64,000 bases of DNA from Micromonospora parva (GCF_000718515.1 NZ_JNZS01000004.1:62001-126000); one strand, 5' to 3'. Shown: positions 37,783 to 48,552, numbered from the stretch's first letter. The notes: a model not told the origin generated them from the letters alone. Program-made: numbers and translations.

Positions 37783-37878
37783 GGCGGGTTGGCGGCGGGC
37801 CTCTAGGGGTGGTCCCGGGGAGAGATTTCGGTGGCTGTCCCGGATCCGGCTGGGGTGCCCACGGCGACAGGCTGAGGC

Positions 37879-38520
37879 ATGCCTGGAACCCGGAGTACCG
37901 GTCTGCTGGCCCTGGGCGGGATCGCCCTGGCGGCGCTGCTCACCGTCATCGGTCACCTCGAAGTCAACGACGACCTCAACCCCTGGGCGTTGACCATCAG
38001 CGACTTCGCCGTCTCCGACCGCGGCGGCGTGATCGACGTCGCCATGGTGGTGCTGGCGCTCGCCACCGTGGCGCTGCTGTACGGACTGCGTCGCGCCGCG
38101 CCGGCACGGCCCGCCCCGGCAACCGACCTGCTGCTCGGCGCGTGGGTGACCGGGCTGCTCCTGGCCGCGGTGGTGCCCACGAACGAGCCAGGCACCGCCA
38201 TGACCACGGCGGCCTACGTGCACCGGTACGCCTCGGTGGTCGCCTTTCTGGCACTGCCGGCGGCCGGTTGGCTGCTCGCCCGTCGATCCGAGCTGGCGCC
38301 GGTCGCCCGAACGCTACGCACCCTCGTCCTGCTGAGCCTGACCCTGGCGGCGGCGATGATCTGGTCCGCCTACCCCGGCGACCGTCTGCTGATCGGCCTG
38401 GCCGAGCGACTGCTCATCGTCACCGAGGTGGCAGTGCTGGCGACCATCGCGCTGGCCCAGACCCGCGCGGCCGTCGATCATGGAGTTGTGGCACCTCACC
38501 AAGGGGGCATCGCGGCGTGA
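37879..38520 (+). CDS. DUF998 family membrane protein
   Basis: This is a 213-residue protein with six hydrophobic helices. LNPWALTISDFAVSDRGGVIDVAM (about 34-57) is the characteristic loop of the DUF998 family; function unknown. The C-terminal end (VDHGVVAPHQGGIAA) is encoded by the left arm of inverted repeat E, so the native 3' end was probably replaced by the repeat. ATG at 37879 has no strong ribosome binding site. Confidence 0.75.
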   Translation: MPGTRSTGLLALGGIALAALLTVIGHLEVNDDLNPWALTISDFAVSDRGGVIDVAMVVLALATVALLYGLRRAAPARPAPATDLLLGAWVTGLLLAAVVPTNEPGTAMTTAAYVHRYASVVAFLALPAAGWLLARRSELAPVARTLRTLVLLSLTLAAAMIWSAYPGDRLLIGLAERLLIVTEVAVLATIALAQTRAAVDHGVVAPHQGGIAA

Positions 38521-38544
38521 ACCACCCACCACAACTCCACGATC
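38476..38544. repeat. Long-arm inverted repeat E overlapping a gene end
   Basis: Arms 38476-38491 (GATCATGGAGTTGTGG) and 38529-38544 match at 15 of 16 positions with a 37-base spacer. It lies between convergent genes and supplies the last 15 codons and the stop of the DUF998-like gene. Confidence 0.75.
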
Positions 38545-38559
38545 GTCGAGAAGGTGCGG

Positions 38560-39963
38560 CTACTCCAGCTCGTGCAGCATGAGCTGGCGGGCCGCCTCGG
38601 TGATCGAGCCGGACAACGAGGGGTAGATGGTGATGGTCTGGGCCAGCTCGTTGACGGTGAGGTTGTTCTCCACCGCCATGGTGATGGGCAGGATCAGCTC
38701 GCTGGCCTTCGGAGCGACCACCACACCACCGATCACCTGACCACTGGCCGGACGGCAGAACAACTTCACGAAGCCGTCGGAGAGGTCGTCCATCTTGGCC
38801 CGGGCGTTGCCGGACAACGGCAGCATCACCTGTCGGGCCGGCACCTTGCCCGCGTCCACCTCGTCCTGCGAGACACCCACCGTGGCCAGCTCGGGATCGG
38901 TGAAGACGTTCGCCGCGACGGTCCGCAGCCGCAGCGGGCGGACCGCCTCGCCGAGCGCGTGCCACATGGCGATCCGGCCCTGCATGGCGGCGACGCTGGC
39001 CAGCAGCAGCACGCCGGTGCAGTCACCGGCGGCGTAGATGCCGGGCACGTTGGTCCGGGAGGCCCTGTCGACTGTCACGTAGCCGCCCCGGCCCAGCTGC
39101 ACCCCGTACTCGGTCAGGCCCAGGTTGGCGGTGTTCGGGATCGACCCGACGGTGATCAGCGCGTGCGAGCCGGTCACCTTACGGCCGTCGGAGAGTTCCA
39201 CCTCGACGCCGTCGGCGGTACGCCGGACCGCGTCGGCCCGGGAGTTGTTGAGGATCTCCATGCCCCGGTTGCGGAACACCCGCTCGATCGCGGAGGCGGC
39301 GTCGGCGTCCTCGTGGGGCATCACCCGGTCGCGGCTGGAGACCAGGGTCACCTCGACCCCCATGGCCAGGTACGCGCTGGCGAACTCCGCACCGGTCACG
39401 CCGGACCCGACGACGATCAGGTGCTCGGGCAGCTCCGGCAGGTCGTACACCTGTCGCCAGGTCAGGATGCGCTCACCGTCCGGTACGGCGGTGGGCAGCT
39501 GACGGGGGGTCGAACCGGTGGCCACCAGCACGGTGGACGCGTCGATCGAGTACTCCTCGCCGCCGTCGGCGGGGCTGACGACGACCCGGTGGGTGTGCCC
39601 GAGGGAGTCCTCGCCGAGCCGGGCGGTGCCGGCGACGAAGGTGACGCCCGCCTTCAGCAGCTTGGCGTGAATGTCAGCGGACTGCGCCAGGGCCAGCCGC
39701 TTGACCCGCTCGTGCACCGCCCGCGCGTCAACGGTGACCGCCTCCAGGCCGTCCGAGTGCACCCCGAACTCCTCGGTGTCCCGGTATCCGGTGACCACCC
39801 CCGAGCTGGCGATGAAGGTCTTCGACGGTACGCAGTCGGAGAGCACGCAGGCGCCGCCGGCCCCGTCGGCCTCCACCACGGTGACATCGGCATCCAGCTG
39901 GGCGGCGACCAGTGCCGCCTCGTACCCGGCCGGCCCCCCACCGATGATCACGATCTGGCTCAC
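38560..39963 (-). CDS. lpdA: NAD(P)H-quinone reductase, LpdA-type flavoprotein disulfide reductase family
   Basis: This is a 467-residue class-I flavoprotein: FAD loop GGGPAGYEAALVAAQ (about 8-22), the redox-region GGACVLSDCVPSKTFIAS (about 36-53), NAD(P)H loop VVGSGVTGAEFASAY (about 180) and GIYAAGDCTG. The Cys spacing is CVLSDC, close to the mycobacterial LpdA region (Rv3303c) rather than the GGTCxxxGCxPSK of lipoamide dehydrogenases; that mycobacterial enzyme reduces quinones with NAD(P)H. GTG at 39963. The divergent gamma-glutamylcyclotransferase-like neighbour matches the mycobacterial order. Confidence 0.9.
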   Translation of the reverse strand: MSQIVIIGGGPAGYEAALVAAQLDADVTVVEADGAGGACVLSDCVPSKTFIASSGVVTGYRDTEEFGVHSDGLEAVTVDARAVHERVKRLALAQSADIHAKLLKAGVTFVAGTARLGEDSLGHTHRVVVSPADGGEEYSIDASTVLVATGSTPRQLPTAVPDGERILTWRQVYDLPELPEHLIVVGSGVTGAEFASAYLAMGVEVTLVSSRDRVMPHEDADAASAIERVFRNRGMEILNNSRADAVRRTADGVEVELSDGRKVTGSHALITVGSIPNTANLGLTEYGVQLGRGGYVTVDRASRTNVPGIYAAGDCTGVLLLASVAAMQGRIAMWHALGEAVRPLRLRTVAANVFTDPELATVGVSQDEVDAGKVPARQVMLPLSGNARAKMDDLSDGFVKLFCRPASGQVIGGVVVAPKASELILPITMAVENNLTVNELAQTITIYPSLSGSITEAARQLMLHELE

Positions 39964-40005
39964 AGCGTTCGCCCTTCGTCCATGCTCACAGTGACTTTCT
40001 TCTCC

Positions 40006-40017
40006 CGAACGCGTTCG
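40006..40017. promoter_or_regulatory. Perfect palindrome between lpdA and GGCT gene
   Basis: CGAACGCGTTCG is a perfect 12-bp palindrome in the 106-base divergent intergenic region, placed 43 bases from the lpdA start and 52 from the other gene. It could be an operator shared by both promoters; no regulator is encoded nearby. Confidence 0.35.
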
Positions 40018-40069
40018 ACACGCACTGTCGTATTCTCCCCCACCCGTCGGCCGGGCTATCGTCATCGCC

Positions 40070-40525
40070 GTGCGTCATCACGCCGCCTACGGCTCAAATC
40101 TCGACCCCGCCCGGATGCGTGCCTACTGTCCGCATTCGCCGATGGTGGGCACCGGCTGGCTGGAGGGCTGGCGGCTGACCTTCGCCGGGGCGGACGTGAT
40201 CGGCTGGGAGGGTGCGGTGAGCACCCTCGTCGAGTCTCCCGGTGACCGGGTCTTCGTGGCTCTCTACGACATCCACCCGTACGACGCCGAGCAGCTCGAC
40301 GAGCTGGAGGGCGTCGCCGCCGGGACGTACCGCAAGCTGCACGTCCGGGTTTCCACCCTCGACGGCGACGTGACCGCGTGGATCTACGTCTTCAACGGGT
40401 ACGAGGGTGGCCTGCCGACCTCGTGGTACCTGTCGGAGATCGCGAACGCCGCCGAGAAGGCGGGCGCCCCGGACGACTACGTCACCGAGTTGCGGGCCCG
40501 CCCCACCGGCACCGCGTCGGCGTAG
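40070..40525 (+). CDS. Gamma-glutamylcyclotransferase-like protein
   Basis: This 151-residue protein has the GGCT fold signature: HHAAYGSNLDPARM at the N-terminus (binding loop YGSNL), then GWEGAVSTLVESPGDRVFVALYDI and the acidic DAEQLDELEGVAAGTY with the presumed catalytic Glu. Such enzymes cleave gamma-glutamyl amino acids to 5-oxoproline, but the actinobacterial substrates are unproved. GTG at 40070 has TATCGT seven bases upstream. It is divergent from lpdA. Confidence 0.88.
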   Translation: MRHHAAYGSNLDPARMRAYCPHSPMVGTGWLEGWRLTFAGADVIGWEGAVSTLVESPGDRVFVALYDIHPYDAEQLDELEGVAAGTYRKLHVRVSTLDGDVTAWIYVFNGYEGGLPTSWYLSEIANAAEKAGAPDDYVTELRARPTGTASA

Positions 40526-40568
40526 CAGCGCGTATCGCACGCCTCCAGTCTGCTACCGCTGTCGACCG

Positions 40569-40596
40569 CGACCCCGGTCGGGCCCGCCCGGGGTCG
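40569..40596. terminator. Hairpin terminator between convergent genes
   Basis: CGACCCCG (40569-40576) pairs with CGGGGTCG (40589-40596) over a 12-base loop between the stop codons of the GGCT and GNAT genes. Confidence 0.6.
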
Positions 40597-40600
40597 TCAA

Positions 40601-41560
40601 TCACACACGGGCCGCCGGGACGGACCGTTCGTACATGTCGGTCCAGTGGGTTTCCCGCAGGCCCACCGACCGGTAGAGCGACAGCGGGGCGGTCGGGTTG
40701 GTGAGGTCGACGCCCAGACCGGCCGACTTCCGCCCCTTCTCGGCGTAGCGGGCGAAGGCGCGGCGCAGCAGCGCCGCACCCACACCCCGGCGACGGTACG
40801 CGGACAGCACCGACAGGGTCTTCACCCAGCCCGACTGTTGGTCGAGTGCCTGATCCGAGGACTGCAACGCGCCGACCGGCACCCCGTCCACCTCGGCGAC
40901 GAACCACTCGTCCCAGGCGGTCAGGTCGCCGATGCGGGCACGCCACCGCTCGTACGACAACGGTTCGTGGTCCGGGGTGTCACCGAAGGCGGCCTCGTAG
41001 ATCCGGTGGAACTCCACCAGGTCGGTCTCGTGGTCCGGGCGGACCTGCCGCACGGTCACGCCCGCGGGTGCGGCCGGCTCGTCGGGCAGATCGTCCAACG
41101 GTCGGCTCATTCGGACGTACCGCTTGACGCGGGCGAAATCGAGCGCGCGAAGGGTCTGTTCCCAGTCATGTTCGGGGGCGAAGACCGCGCAGCGGACGGT
41201 GAGCGACGGCAACCCCCGCTCGGCCGCGCGTTCGGCGACCCGGTCCAGTTGGCGAACCAGCAGCGGCGCGCGGACGGCGGCGCCCCGCACCGGCTCGACG
41301 TAGACCTCCACGAACTCCCGGCCCACCCCGCTCGGGTTGTCCACCGTCGCCCAGCCGACCACTGTGTCGTCCGGGTCGATCGCCAACCAGGAGTCCCGGG
41401 TCGGGTCGAAGTGGCTGGCGGTCAGTGACGCCGTGACGTCCTCGGCGTCGAAGTCGGGGTGGCCGATGGCGAAGGTGTCGGCGGCGTGCACCACCGCGAG
41501 GATCGCCGGTACGTCGTCGAGGGTGGGGCGGCGCGTTGTCCAACCAGCGGGAAGGGTCAC
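40601..41560 (-). CDS. GNAT family N-acetyltransferase with tandem GNAT domains
   Basis: This 319-residue protein has two GNAT repeats. The N-terminal one (about 10-155) is degenerate. The C-terminal one (about 165-315) keeps the acetyl-CoA loop SAYRRRGVGAALLRRAF and the terminal PTAPLSLYRSVGLRE. The tandem layout resembles mycothiol synthase but the sequence is a generic acetyltransferase; the substrate is unknown. GTG at 41560 (VTLPAGWTTRR) is preferred to an upstream ATG at 41602 because the extra 14 residues look unconserved. Confidence 0.85.
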   Translation of the reverse strand: MTLPAGWTTRRPTLDDVPAILAVVHAADTFAIGHPDFDAEDVTASLTASHFDPTRDSWLAIDPDDTVVGWATVDNPSGVGREFVEVYVEPVRGAAVRAPLLVRQLDRVAERAAERGLPSLTVRCAVFAPEHDWEQTLRALDFARVKRYVRMSRPLDDLPDEPAAPAGVTVRQVRPDHETDLVEFHRIYEAAFGDTPDHEPLSYERWRARIGDLTAWDEWFVAEVDGVPVGALQSSDQALDQQSGWVKTLSVLSAYRRRGVGAALLRRAFARYAEKGRKSAGLGVDLTNPTAPLSLYRSVGLRETHWTDMYERSVPAARV

Positions 41561-41620
41561 GGCAGGACATCCTGGCAGCCGAGCCGCCGGGGCGCCGCCC
41601 ATTTTCCGGCTGGCGGAGGC

Positions 41621-42355
41621 TCAGCCGAGGTCGACCCGGGTGCGGTGCAGCAACTCCACCAACTCGGCGCCGTCGGCGGGCCCGAGGGCGGTGAACGCCG
41701 GCGCGGCCAACCGGTTGGTCACCGCCTCCGCCCAGAGCCGGCGGCGCACCAGCGGCCCGATCGGCGGGTACGGCGGCGGCCACCCGCAGGCCACCGCCCC
41801 GGCCTCCCCCTCCGGCCCGGCCAGCACCGCCTCCAGCGGAGTCATCCCGGCGGCCCGTACCGCGAGCAGGTAGGCGCCGGTGAAGTGTTCCCGGAGCAGC
41901 CGCAGCCCGGCGGCGCTGCGGGCCCCGGGAGAGAGGTCCGGAAGGGGCATGGCCCGCCACGCGGCGAAGAGCGGCATCCCGCTGGCGTCGGCCGCGACGA
42001 CGGCCCGCTCGACGAGCGCGGACAGGCGTTCGGCACCGGGCAGGGGGCCGAGCTGCTGCGCCCCCCACCGGCAGCATTCGGCGAGGCTCGCGGCGGCCAC
42101 CTGGAACGGCGGGACGACCCGGGCGGCGGCGTCCCAACCGTCGGCGACGGCGTCCGGGGCGATGAACCCGAGGGCGGCGGCGGCCGTCTCGGCCCGCACA
42201 TCGCCGAGCGCGCCGGCCCGGCCGCTGATGTAGAAGGCCCACCCGGAGATCCCGAGCAGTCGGGCCCGGCGCAACGTGGTCGGGTCCCGGCTGAAGGCGT
42301 CGCCCAGGTCGAGCACGACGGGCTTGCTGGCAGCCGCGACCTGCTCCGGAGTCAC
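41621..42355 (-). CDS. Conserved actinobacterial protein (SCO6745-like)
   Basis: This is a 244-residue Ala-rich helical protein. The order RLLGISGWAFYISGRAGALGDV (about 30-51), AAAALGFIAPDAVADGWDAA and a C-terminal AGMTPLEAVLAGPEG/HRTRVDLG recalls the uncharacterised SCO6745 family; I am moderately sure of that assignment. No catalytic motif is visible. GTG at 42355 has GAAGAGGG seven to eight bases upstream. Function unknown. Confidence 0.65.
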   Translation of the reverse strand: MTPEQVAAASKPVVLDLGDAFSRDPTTLRRARLLGISGWAFYISGRAGALGDVRAETAAAALGFIAPDAVADGWDAAARVVPPFQVAAASLAECCRWGAQQLGPLPGAERLSALVERAVVAADASGMPLFAAWRAMPLPDLSPGARSAAGLRLLREHFTGAYLLAVRAAGMTPLEAVLAGPEGEAGAVACGWPPPYPPIGPLVRRRLWAEAVTNRLAAPAFTALGPADGAELVELLHRTRVDLG

Positions 42356-42459
42356 CGCGGGGCCCTCTTCGCGCGGCCCGAACCGCCGCGCCCGACCACG
42401 CCCCGATCCACGGCCACCCACCGTGCACGGCCCGCGCACTCGTCGTCGTCCATCAATGC

Positions 42460-43434
42460 TCAGTCTGCCGCGCCACCGCCCGCGTCCGCATCCCCCTCTT
42501 CGGCCGCCAGTGCCTCGATCGCCGCCTCGACCTCCCCGGCGCGCCGCCGGGCCACGGTGACCGCCCGCTCGGCGGCCCGCCGGGCGAGCTTGGCCCGGCT
42601 GAGATCCTGCTCGGCGACCGCGCGCCGCCGCTCCAGCTCGGCCAGCTCCGCCTCAAGCCCATCGAGTACGGCCGCACCGTCGCGCTCCTGCCCGGTCGCC
42701 TCAATCAGTTCCGCCTCGGCCCGCTCCTGGTCGGCCTGGGCCTTCGCCAACTCGCGGTCCAGGGCGCGGCGCTGCCGGGCCCGCTCGGCTCGGGCCGCCC
42801 GCTGCGCGGCCCGCTCGGCCCGCTCGGCCGCCCGATCCGTACGGGGTGCCGCCTCGGGTCGCCCTCGCTGGGCGCCGGGTCGGCGGGCCGGGCGTTCCTC
42901 GTCGGGCTCCTCGCCGTCGCCGGTGACCAGCCGCAGTTGTGGCCGGGGCACCTCACCGAAGCCGGCGTAGCTGGCCGCCCGCAGCAGCCGACCCGCCCGC
43001 ACCTGCTCGGCGACCTCGACGTCGGAGAACGCCGCGTTCAACGTCGCCTCCACCTCGGCCAGGGGCAGCCGGTTCGCCGGTGGCGCGTCCGGCTCGGCCG
43101 CGGCGAGCTTGCGCACCTCGGCGACCAGGGAGCCGACCACCGCCCGGCGCTGCGCGGACAGCTCCCGCAGTTTGGGCCCGCGCAGCTCCCGTTGGGCGGA
43201 CCGTAGGGCGTCGGCGAGCTGCACCAGATCGGCGACCAGCTCCGGACGTCGGATGGCGAGCAGGTTCACCAACCAGGCGGCCACCGTCGGGCGACGCAGC
43301 CGGGCCAGCTCCCGGGCGGTGGCCGGGTCACCGGCCTGGCGGGCCTGCGCCACGGCGGCCGCCCGGGCGGCCACGAACCGGTCCGGTGGGGTGCGGTAGA
43401 GCTGTTGCACCAGCTCCGCGGAGAGGCCGGGCAT
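42460..43434 (-). CDS. Conserved hypothetical coiled-coil protein
   Basis: This is a 324-residue protein. The N-terminal 150 residues are helical (LVQQLYRTPPDRFVAARAAAV, then LARLRRPTVAAWLVNLLA), a pattern found in actinobacterial proteins of unknown function. Residues about 175-310 are a strongly charged Ala/Glu/Arg-rich coiled coil. No signal peptide or membrane segment. It starts with ATG at 43434, four bases after the stop of the metallo-hydrolase gene at 43439 on the same strand, so the two are probably one transcript. Confidence 0.7.
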   Translation of the reverse strand: MPGLSAELVQQLYRTPPDRFVAARAAAVAQARQAGDPATARELARLRRPTVAAWLVNLLAIRRPELVADLVQLADALRSAQRELRGPKLRELSAQRRAVVGSLVAEVRKLAAAEPDAPPANRLPLAEVEATLNAAFSDVEVAEQVRAGRLLRAASYAGFGEVPRPQLRLVTGDGEEPDEERPARRPGAQRGRPEAAPRTDRAAERAERAAQRAARAERARQRRALDRELAKAQADQERAEAELIEATGQERDGAAVLDGLEAELAELERRRAVAEQDLSRAKLARRAAERAVTVARRRAGEVEAAIEALAAEEGDADAGGGAAD

Positions 43435-43438
43435 CGGG

Positions 43439-44071
43439 TCAGACGTCCACCCGACTGCCGGGTTCCAGTCGCTGGTACTCGGTGCCGGACATCGCCGAGT
43501 ACTGCCGGTTCAGCACACCCAGCCCGTTGTCGTTGAGTAGCGCGTCGTGCAGGGCGTACGCGCGCCGCGGCGCGACCGCGCGGATGAAGTCGAGCACCTC
43601 GGAGAACTTCGACCAGGGGGCGTGGATCGGCGCGAAGAGCGTGTCGACGGGTGTCTCGTCGGGCACCACCAGGGAGTCGCCCGGGTGGTAGACCACGTCG
43701 TTGATCAGGTAACCGAGGTTGTCGATCACCGGGATCTCGGGGTGGATCACGGCGTGCCGCCCCCCGTACGCGCGCACGGCGACCCCGGCGGCGGTGAACG
43801 ACTCACCGACGTCGACCGGGCGCAGCGCGTCGGCCGCGTCCCCAAGGGCCTCGGCGAGCGAGGCGGGGCCGTGGATCGGGAACGGCCGTCGGTCGAGCTG
43901 GAGGCGCACCGCTGCCAGGTCGAGGTGGTCGGGGTGCGCGTGGGTGATCAGCACCGCGTCCGCACCGTCCAGCGCCGCCGTGGTGTCGCTGAACACCCCG
44001 GGGTCGACGACGAGGATTCCCCCATCGTGTTCCACCCGAAGGCAGGAGTGGGCGTACTTGGTGAGTCGCAT
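43439..44071 (-). CDS. Metallo-beta-lactamase fold hydrolase (UlaG-like)
   Basis: This is a 210-residue MBL-fold protein: the N-terminal MRLTKYAHSCLRVEHDGG is typical of the UlaG/YycJ-like branch, with metal motif THAHPDHLD (about 49-57), an H in GGRHAV and NDVVYHPGDSL supplying further ligands, and APIHAPWSKF. Substrate unknown. ATG at 44071 follows CGAGGAG at five bases. It is upstream of and co-directional with the coiled-coil gene. Confidence 0.88.
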   Translation of the reverse strand: MRLTKYAHSCLRVEHDGGILVVDPGVFSDTTAALDGADAVLITHAHPDHLDLAAVRLQLDRRPFPIHGPASLAEALGDAADALRPVDVGESFTAAGVAVRAYGGRHAVIHPEIPVIDNLGYLINDVVYHPGDSLVVPDETPVDTLFAPIHAPWSKFSEVLDFIRAVAPRRAYALHDALLNDNGLGVLNRQYSAMSGTEYQRLEPGSRVDV

Positions 44072-44184
44072 CGTGACTCCTCGATTATCGAATCGTGACG
44101 TCCTCAGCGCAGTCTGCCGGAACCAGCCGGAGTGTGCGTCGCGTCCGAGCTATCGCACACCGGTTGACGACGATGGGAGCGGGG

Positions 44185-45126
44185 ATGGACGGACGGGTGG
44201 GACGACGCCGCGGTGCGCTGCTGGCGGCGACAGCACTGGCGGCCGCGCTGGCACTGACAGGATGCGGCGCCGGCGACAGTGGGGCACAGGACACCGCCGG
44301 CTCGGCGGTCGAGGCGCCGCCGGCCAAGGGCGGTGAGGTGCCCCGGGACGCCGCCGCGGGCGCACCGGAGGCGGCCGGTGCCGGCGCACCGGACCTGCGG
44401 GTGGACCAGCGGGCGATCATCTACACCGGAACGATGCGGGTGCAGGTGGACGATGTGGACTCGGCCGCCCGCGAGGCCACCGCCGTGGCCACTCGGGCCG
44501 GTGGTTTCGTCGGTGGGGACCAGCGGCGCAGCGCCGACGCCGACGCGGTGGCGGAGCTGGTGCTGCGAGTGCCGGCGGCGAAGTTCACCGGCGTGGTGGA
44601 GGAGATCGCGAAGCTCGGTCGGCAGCAGAACCGGGAGATCAACACTCAGGACGTCACCGAGGAGACCGTCGACCTGGACGCCCGGATCACCAGTCAGCGG
44701 GCACGGGTGGACAGCGCCCGCCGGTTGCTGGCCCGGGCCACCTCGATCACCGACCTGGTGTCGTTGGAGAACGAGCTGGGTCGCCGGGAGGCGGACCTGG
44801 CCTCGCTGGAGGCCAAGAAGCGACGCCTGGCCGACCTGACCGCCCTCTCCACGATCACCGTGGCGCTGGCCGGACCGGCGGCGAAGGCCACCGAGGAGAA
44901 GGACGAGACCGGCTTCCTGGTGGGGCTCAGGGGCGGCTGGAAGGCGTTCGTCGTCTCGATGACCGTCCTGCTGACGGTGCTGGGCGCGTTGCTGCCGTGG
45001 CTGGTGGCGCTCGGCGTACCGCTGGCGGTGTTGTTGGTGGTGCTGCGCCGGCGGCGCAGGTCCCCGGCGCTGGTCGCACCGGTCAGCGCGCCGCCGCCAG
45101 TGCCCGCAGCGCGGTCTGGACCATGA
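44185..45126 (+). CDS. DUF4349 domain lipoprotein
   Basis: This 313-residue exported lipoprotein has a basic N-terminus, a hydrophobic segment and the lipobox LTGC (about residues 26-29), a Gly/Ala linker, the DUF4349 domain (about 75-235: IYTGTMRVQVDDVDSAA, VAELVLRVPAAKF, then a coiled coil with VDLDARITSQRARVDSARRLL) and a C-terminal transmembrane helix (about 255-285) plus basic tail. It probably spans from lipid anchor to membrane hairpin; role unknown. ATG at 44185 follows GGGAG at five bases; ATG at 44173 is in frame. The 3' end overlaps the convergent amidohydrolase by 44 bases. Confidence 0.85.
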   Translation: MDGRVGRRRGALLAATALAAALALTGCGAGDSGAQDTAGSAVEAPPAKGGEVPRDAAAGAPEAAGAGAPDLRVDQRAIIYTGTMRVQVDDVDSAAREATAVATRAGGFVGGDQRRSADADAVAELVLRVPAAKFTGVVEEIAKLGRQQNREINTQDVTEETVDLDARITSQRARVDSARRLLARATSITDLVSLENELGRREADLASLEAKKRRLADLTALSTITVALAGPAAKATEEKDETGFLVGLRGGWKAFVVSMTVLLTVLGALLPWLVALGVPLAVLLVVLRRRRRSPALVAPVSAPPPVPAARSGP

Positions 45127-46342
45127 CCCGGACGCCGACCGGGATGGCCCGCTCGTCCACGTCGAAGCTCCCCCGGTGCAGGTCGACGTTGGGGCCGGAA
45201 CGACCCACGCCGAGCCGGGCGAGGGCGCCGGGGACGTACTCCAGATACCAGGAGAAGTCCTCGCCGCCCATGCTCTGCGGTGTCTCGGCGATCCCCTCCG
45301 GGCCGAGCGCGGCGGCGGTGGCGGCGGTCAGCACCTGGATGGCGCGGGAGTCGTTGCACACCGGCGGACGGCCGCGCAGGTATTCCAGGTCGACAGTGGC
45401 GCCGGTCGGCGCGATCACGTCCCGTACCACCTGAGCGACGATCTTGGGAGCCTGCTCCCAGGTGTCGCGGTCCATCACCCGGAGGGTGCCGGAGGCGCTC
45501 GCCTCGGACGGGATGACGTTGTAGCGGGTGCCGGCCGAGGCGTGGCCGAAGACCAGCAGCAGGCCGCTGTTGGCCGGCACCCGGCGGCTGACCAGGGCGG
45601 GCACCTCGGTGATCAGCCGACCGAGCGCGTCGACCAGGTCGACGGTCAGGTGCGGGCGGGCGGTGTGCCCGCCCGGGCCGGAGAGCCGGACTGTCACGTT
45701 GTCGGCGGCCGCGGTGATCGGACCGACCCGCAGGCCGACCTGGCCCACCGGCAGGTTCGGGTCGCAGTGCAGCGCGAAGATCTGCACCACGTCGTCCAGG
45801 CCGCCGGCCTCGATGACCTCCAGCGAACCGCAGGGCAGGATCTCCTCGGCCGGCTGGAAGATCAGCCGGACCCGGCCGTCCAGCTCCCCGAGGTCGGCGA
45901 GCTGGGCGAGCAGCATGCCGACGCCGAGCAGGATCGTGGTGTGCACGTCGTGCCCGCAGGCGTGGCAGACGCCCTCCACGGTCGACCGGTACGGGACGTC
46001 CTTGGGGTCGTCGAGCGGCAGGGCGTCGATGTCGGCGCGCAGCGCCACGACCGGGCCGTCCGGCCGGCCGTTGATGTCGCAGATCACGCCGTTGCCCTTG
46101 GGCAGCAGGCGCGGGCTCAACCCGGCCAGCGACAACTCCCGGGCGATCAGCGCGGCCGTCTCGAACTCGTTGCCGGAGAGCTCAGGGTGCGAGTGGATGT
46201 GACGGCGCGTAGCGATCAGCCCCGGTACCCGGAGCGCGAGAAGGTGATCCAGCTCGCGGGGCAACGGCTGGGATCCGGGTGGCGTCTCCGGCCAGGACGA
46301 CGCCAGCTGGCCACCCGTGGGCAGCGTCAACGCACTCGTCAC
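45083..46342 (-). CDS. M20 family amidohydrolase (AmiA/AmiB-like)
   Basis: This is a 419-residue metal-dependent amidohydrolase of the M20D/hippurate hydrolase type. RRHIHSHPELSGNEFET, LRADIDALPL, HACGHDVHTTILLG (metal ligands), FQPAEEILPCGS and the dimerisation domain with GPGGHTARPH are all present; GGEDFSWYLE supplies the last ligand region. It cleaves N-acyl amino acids or peptides; substrate unknown. GTG at 46342 is chosen by codon bias. An in-frame ATG at 46525 with a strong ribosome binding site (TAGGAGGTGAGGG) would add 61 residues of poor codon bias. Confidence 0.92.
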   Translation of the reverse strand: MTSALTLPTGGQLASSWPETPPGSQPLPRELDHLLALRVPGLIATRRHIHSHPELSGNEFETAALIARELSLAGLSPRLLPKGNGVICDINGRPDGPVVALRADIDALPLDDPKDVPYRSTVEGVCHACGHDVHTTILLGVGMLLAQLADLGELDGRVRLIFQPAEEILPCGSLEVIEAGGLDDVVQIFALHCDPNLPVGQVGLRVGPITAAADNVTVRLSGPGGHTARPHLTVDLVDALGRLITEVPALVSRRVPANSGLLLVFGHASAGTRYNVIPSEASASGTLRVMDRDTWEQAPKIVAQVVRDVIAPTGATVDLEYLRGRPPVCNDSRAIQVLTAATAAALGPEGIAETPQSMGGEDFSWYLEYVPGALARLGVGRSGPNVDLHRGSFDVDERAIPVGVRVMVQTALRALAAAR

Positions 46343-46801
46343 GTCGAATTCTCGATCACTAGAGATGGATGGATCATCGGGGACAGCAGACAGCCTAGAC
46401 CTCCGACGGTGACGCTGCGCAACCTCGTTACGGTAATGATCGGACCGCACAGAGTCACGTATGCCCTGCTGAGGGCGTTCGTCGAGGCGGGGGACAGCAG
46501 GTAGATCACGGTCGAACGCCGTCATCGGCCCCTCACCTCCTACAACGCGTAACCAATCGCGGCGGTCACGAATCCCGGAACCAGTCGGAACCCGTTGCCA
46601 AATTGTCGCATTAGTCGGGGTGGTGAACTGACACTCCGACAATTAGCCGACCACACTCCGCAACGAGCCGGATAAGGACGCTCACACGCACCCACCCACC
46701 GTGGGCGCACAGGGTGTGCGTCCCGGCTCAACCGACCGGATACCCGCTCGGCCCGACTGACACACAGTGCCCTCGGGCCGTAGAGCCGCGACCGAGCGCG
46801 C
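46343..46801. other. Intergenic region upstream of the amidohydrolase
   Basis: The stretch is clearly lower in GC than its neighbours. It holds the in-frame alternative start of the amidohydrolase at 46525 with its ribosome binding site (about 46535-46545, minus strand). The remainder toward the acyl-CoA mutase stop at 46802 shows no recognisable gene, terminator or RNA. Confidence 0.5.
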
Positions 46802-48385
<1,584 letters not shown>

Positions 48386-48552
48386 CCCCGGATGGTAGGA
48401 CGCCTGGCCACGTCGTCGGGTGAGGGATACCGCACAGTGCGTCCCGACCGGTCGACACCAGGTGAACGACAGGGCACGTTCTGTTGACTTCGATAAACGT
48501 CCGTCGCGTCGGCTTTCGCATCGGGCGTCGGAACCAGCAAGATAGGGGGGTT

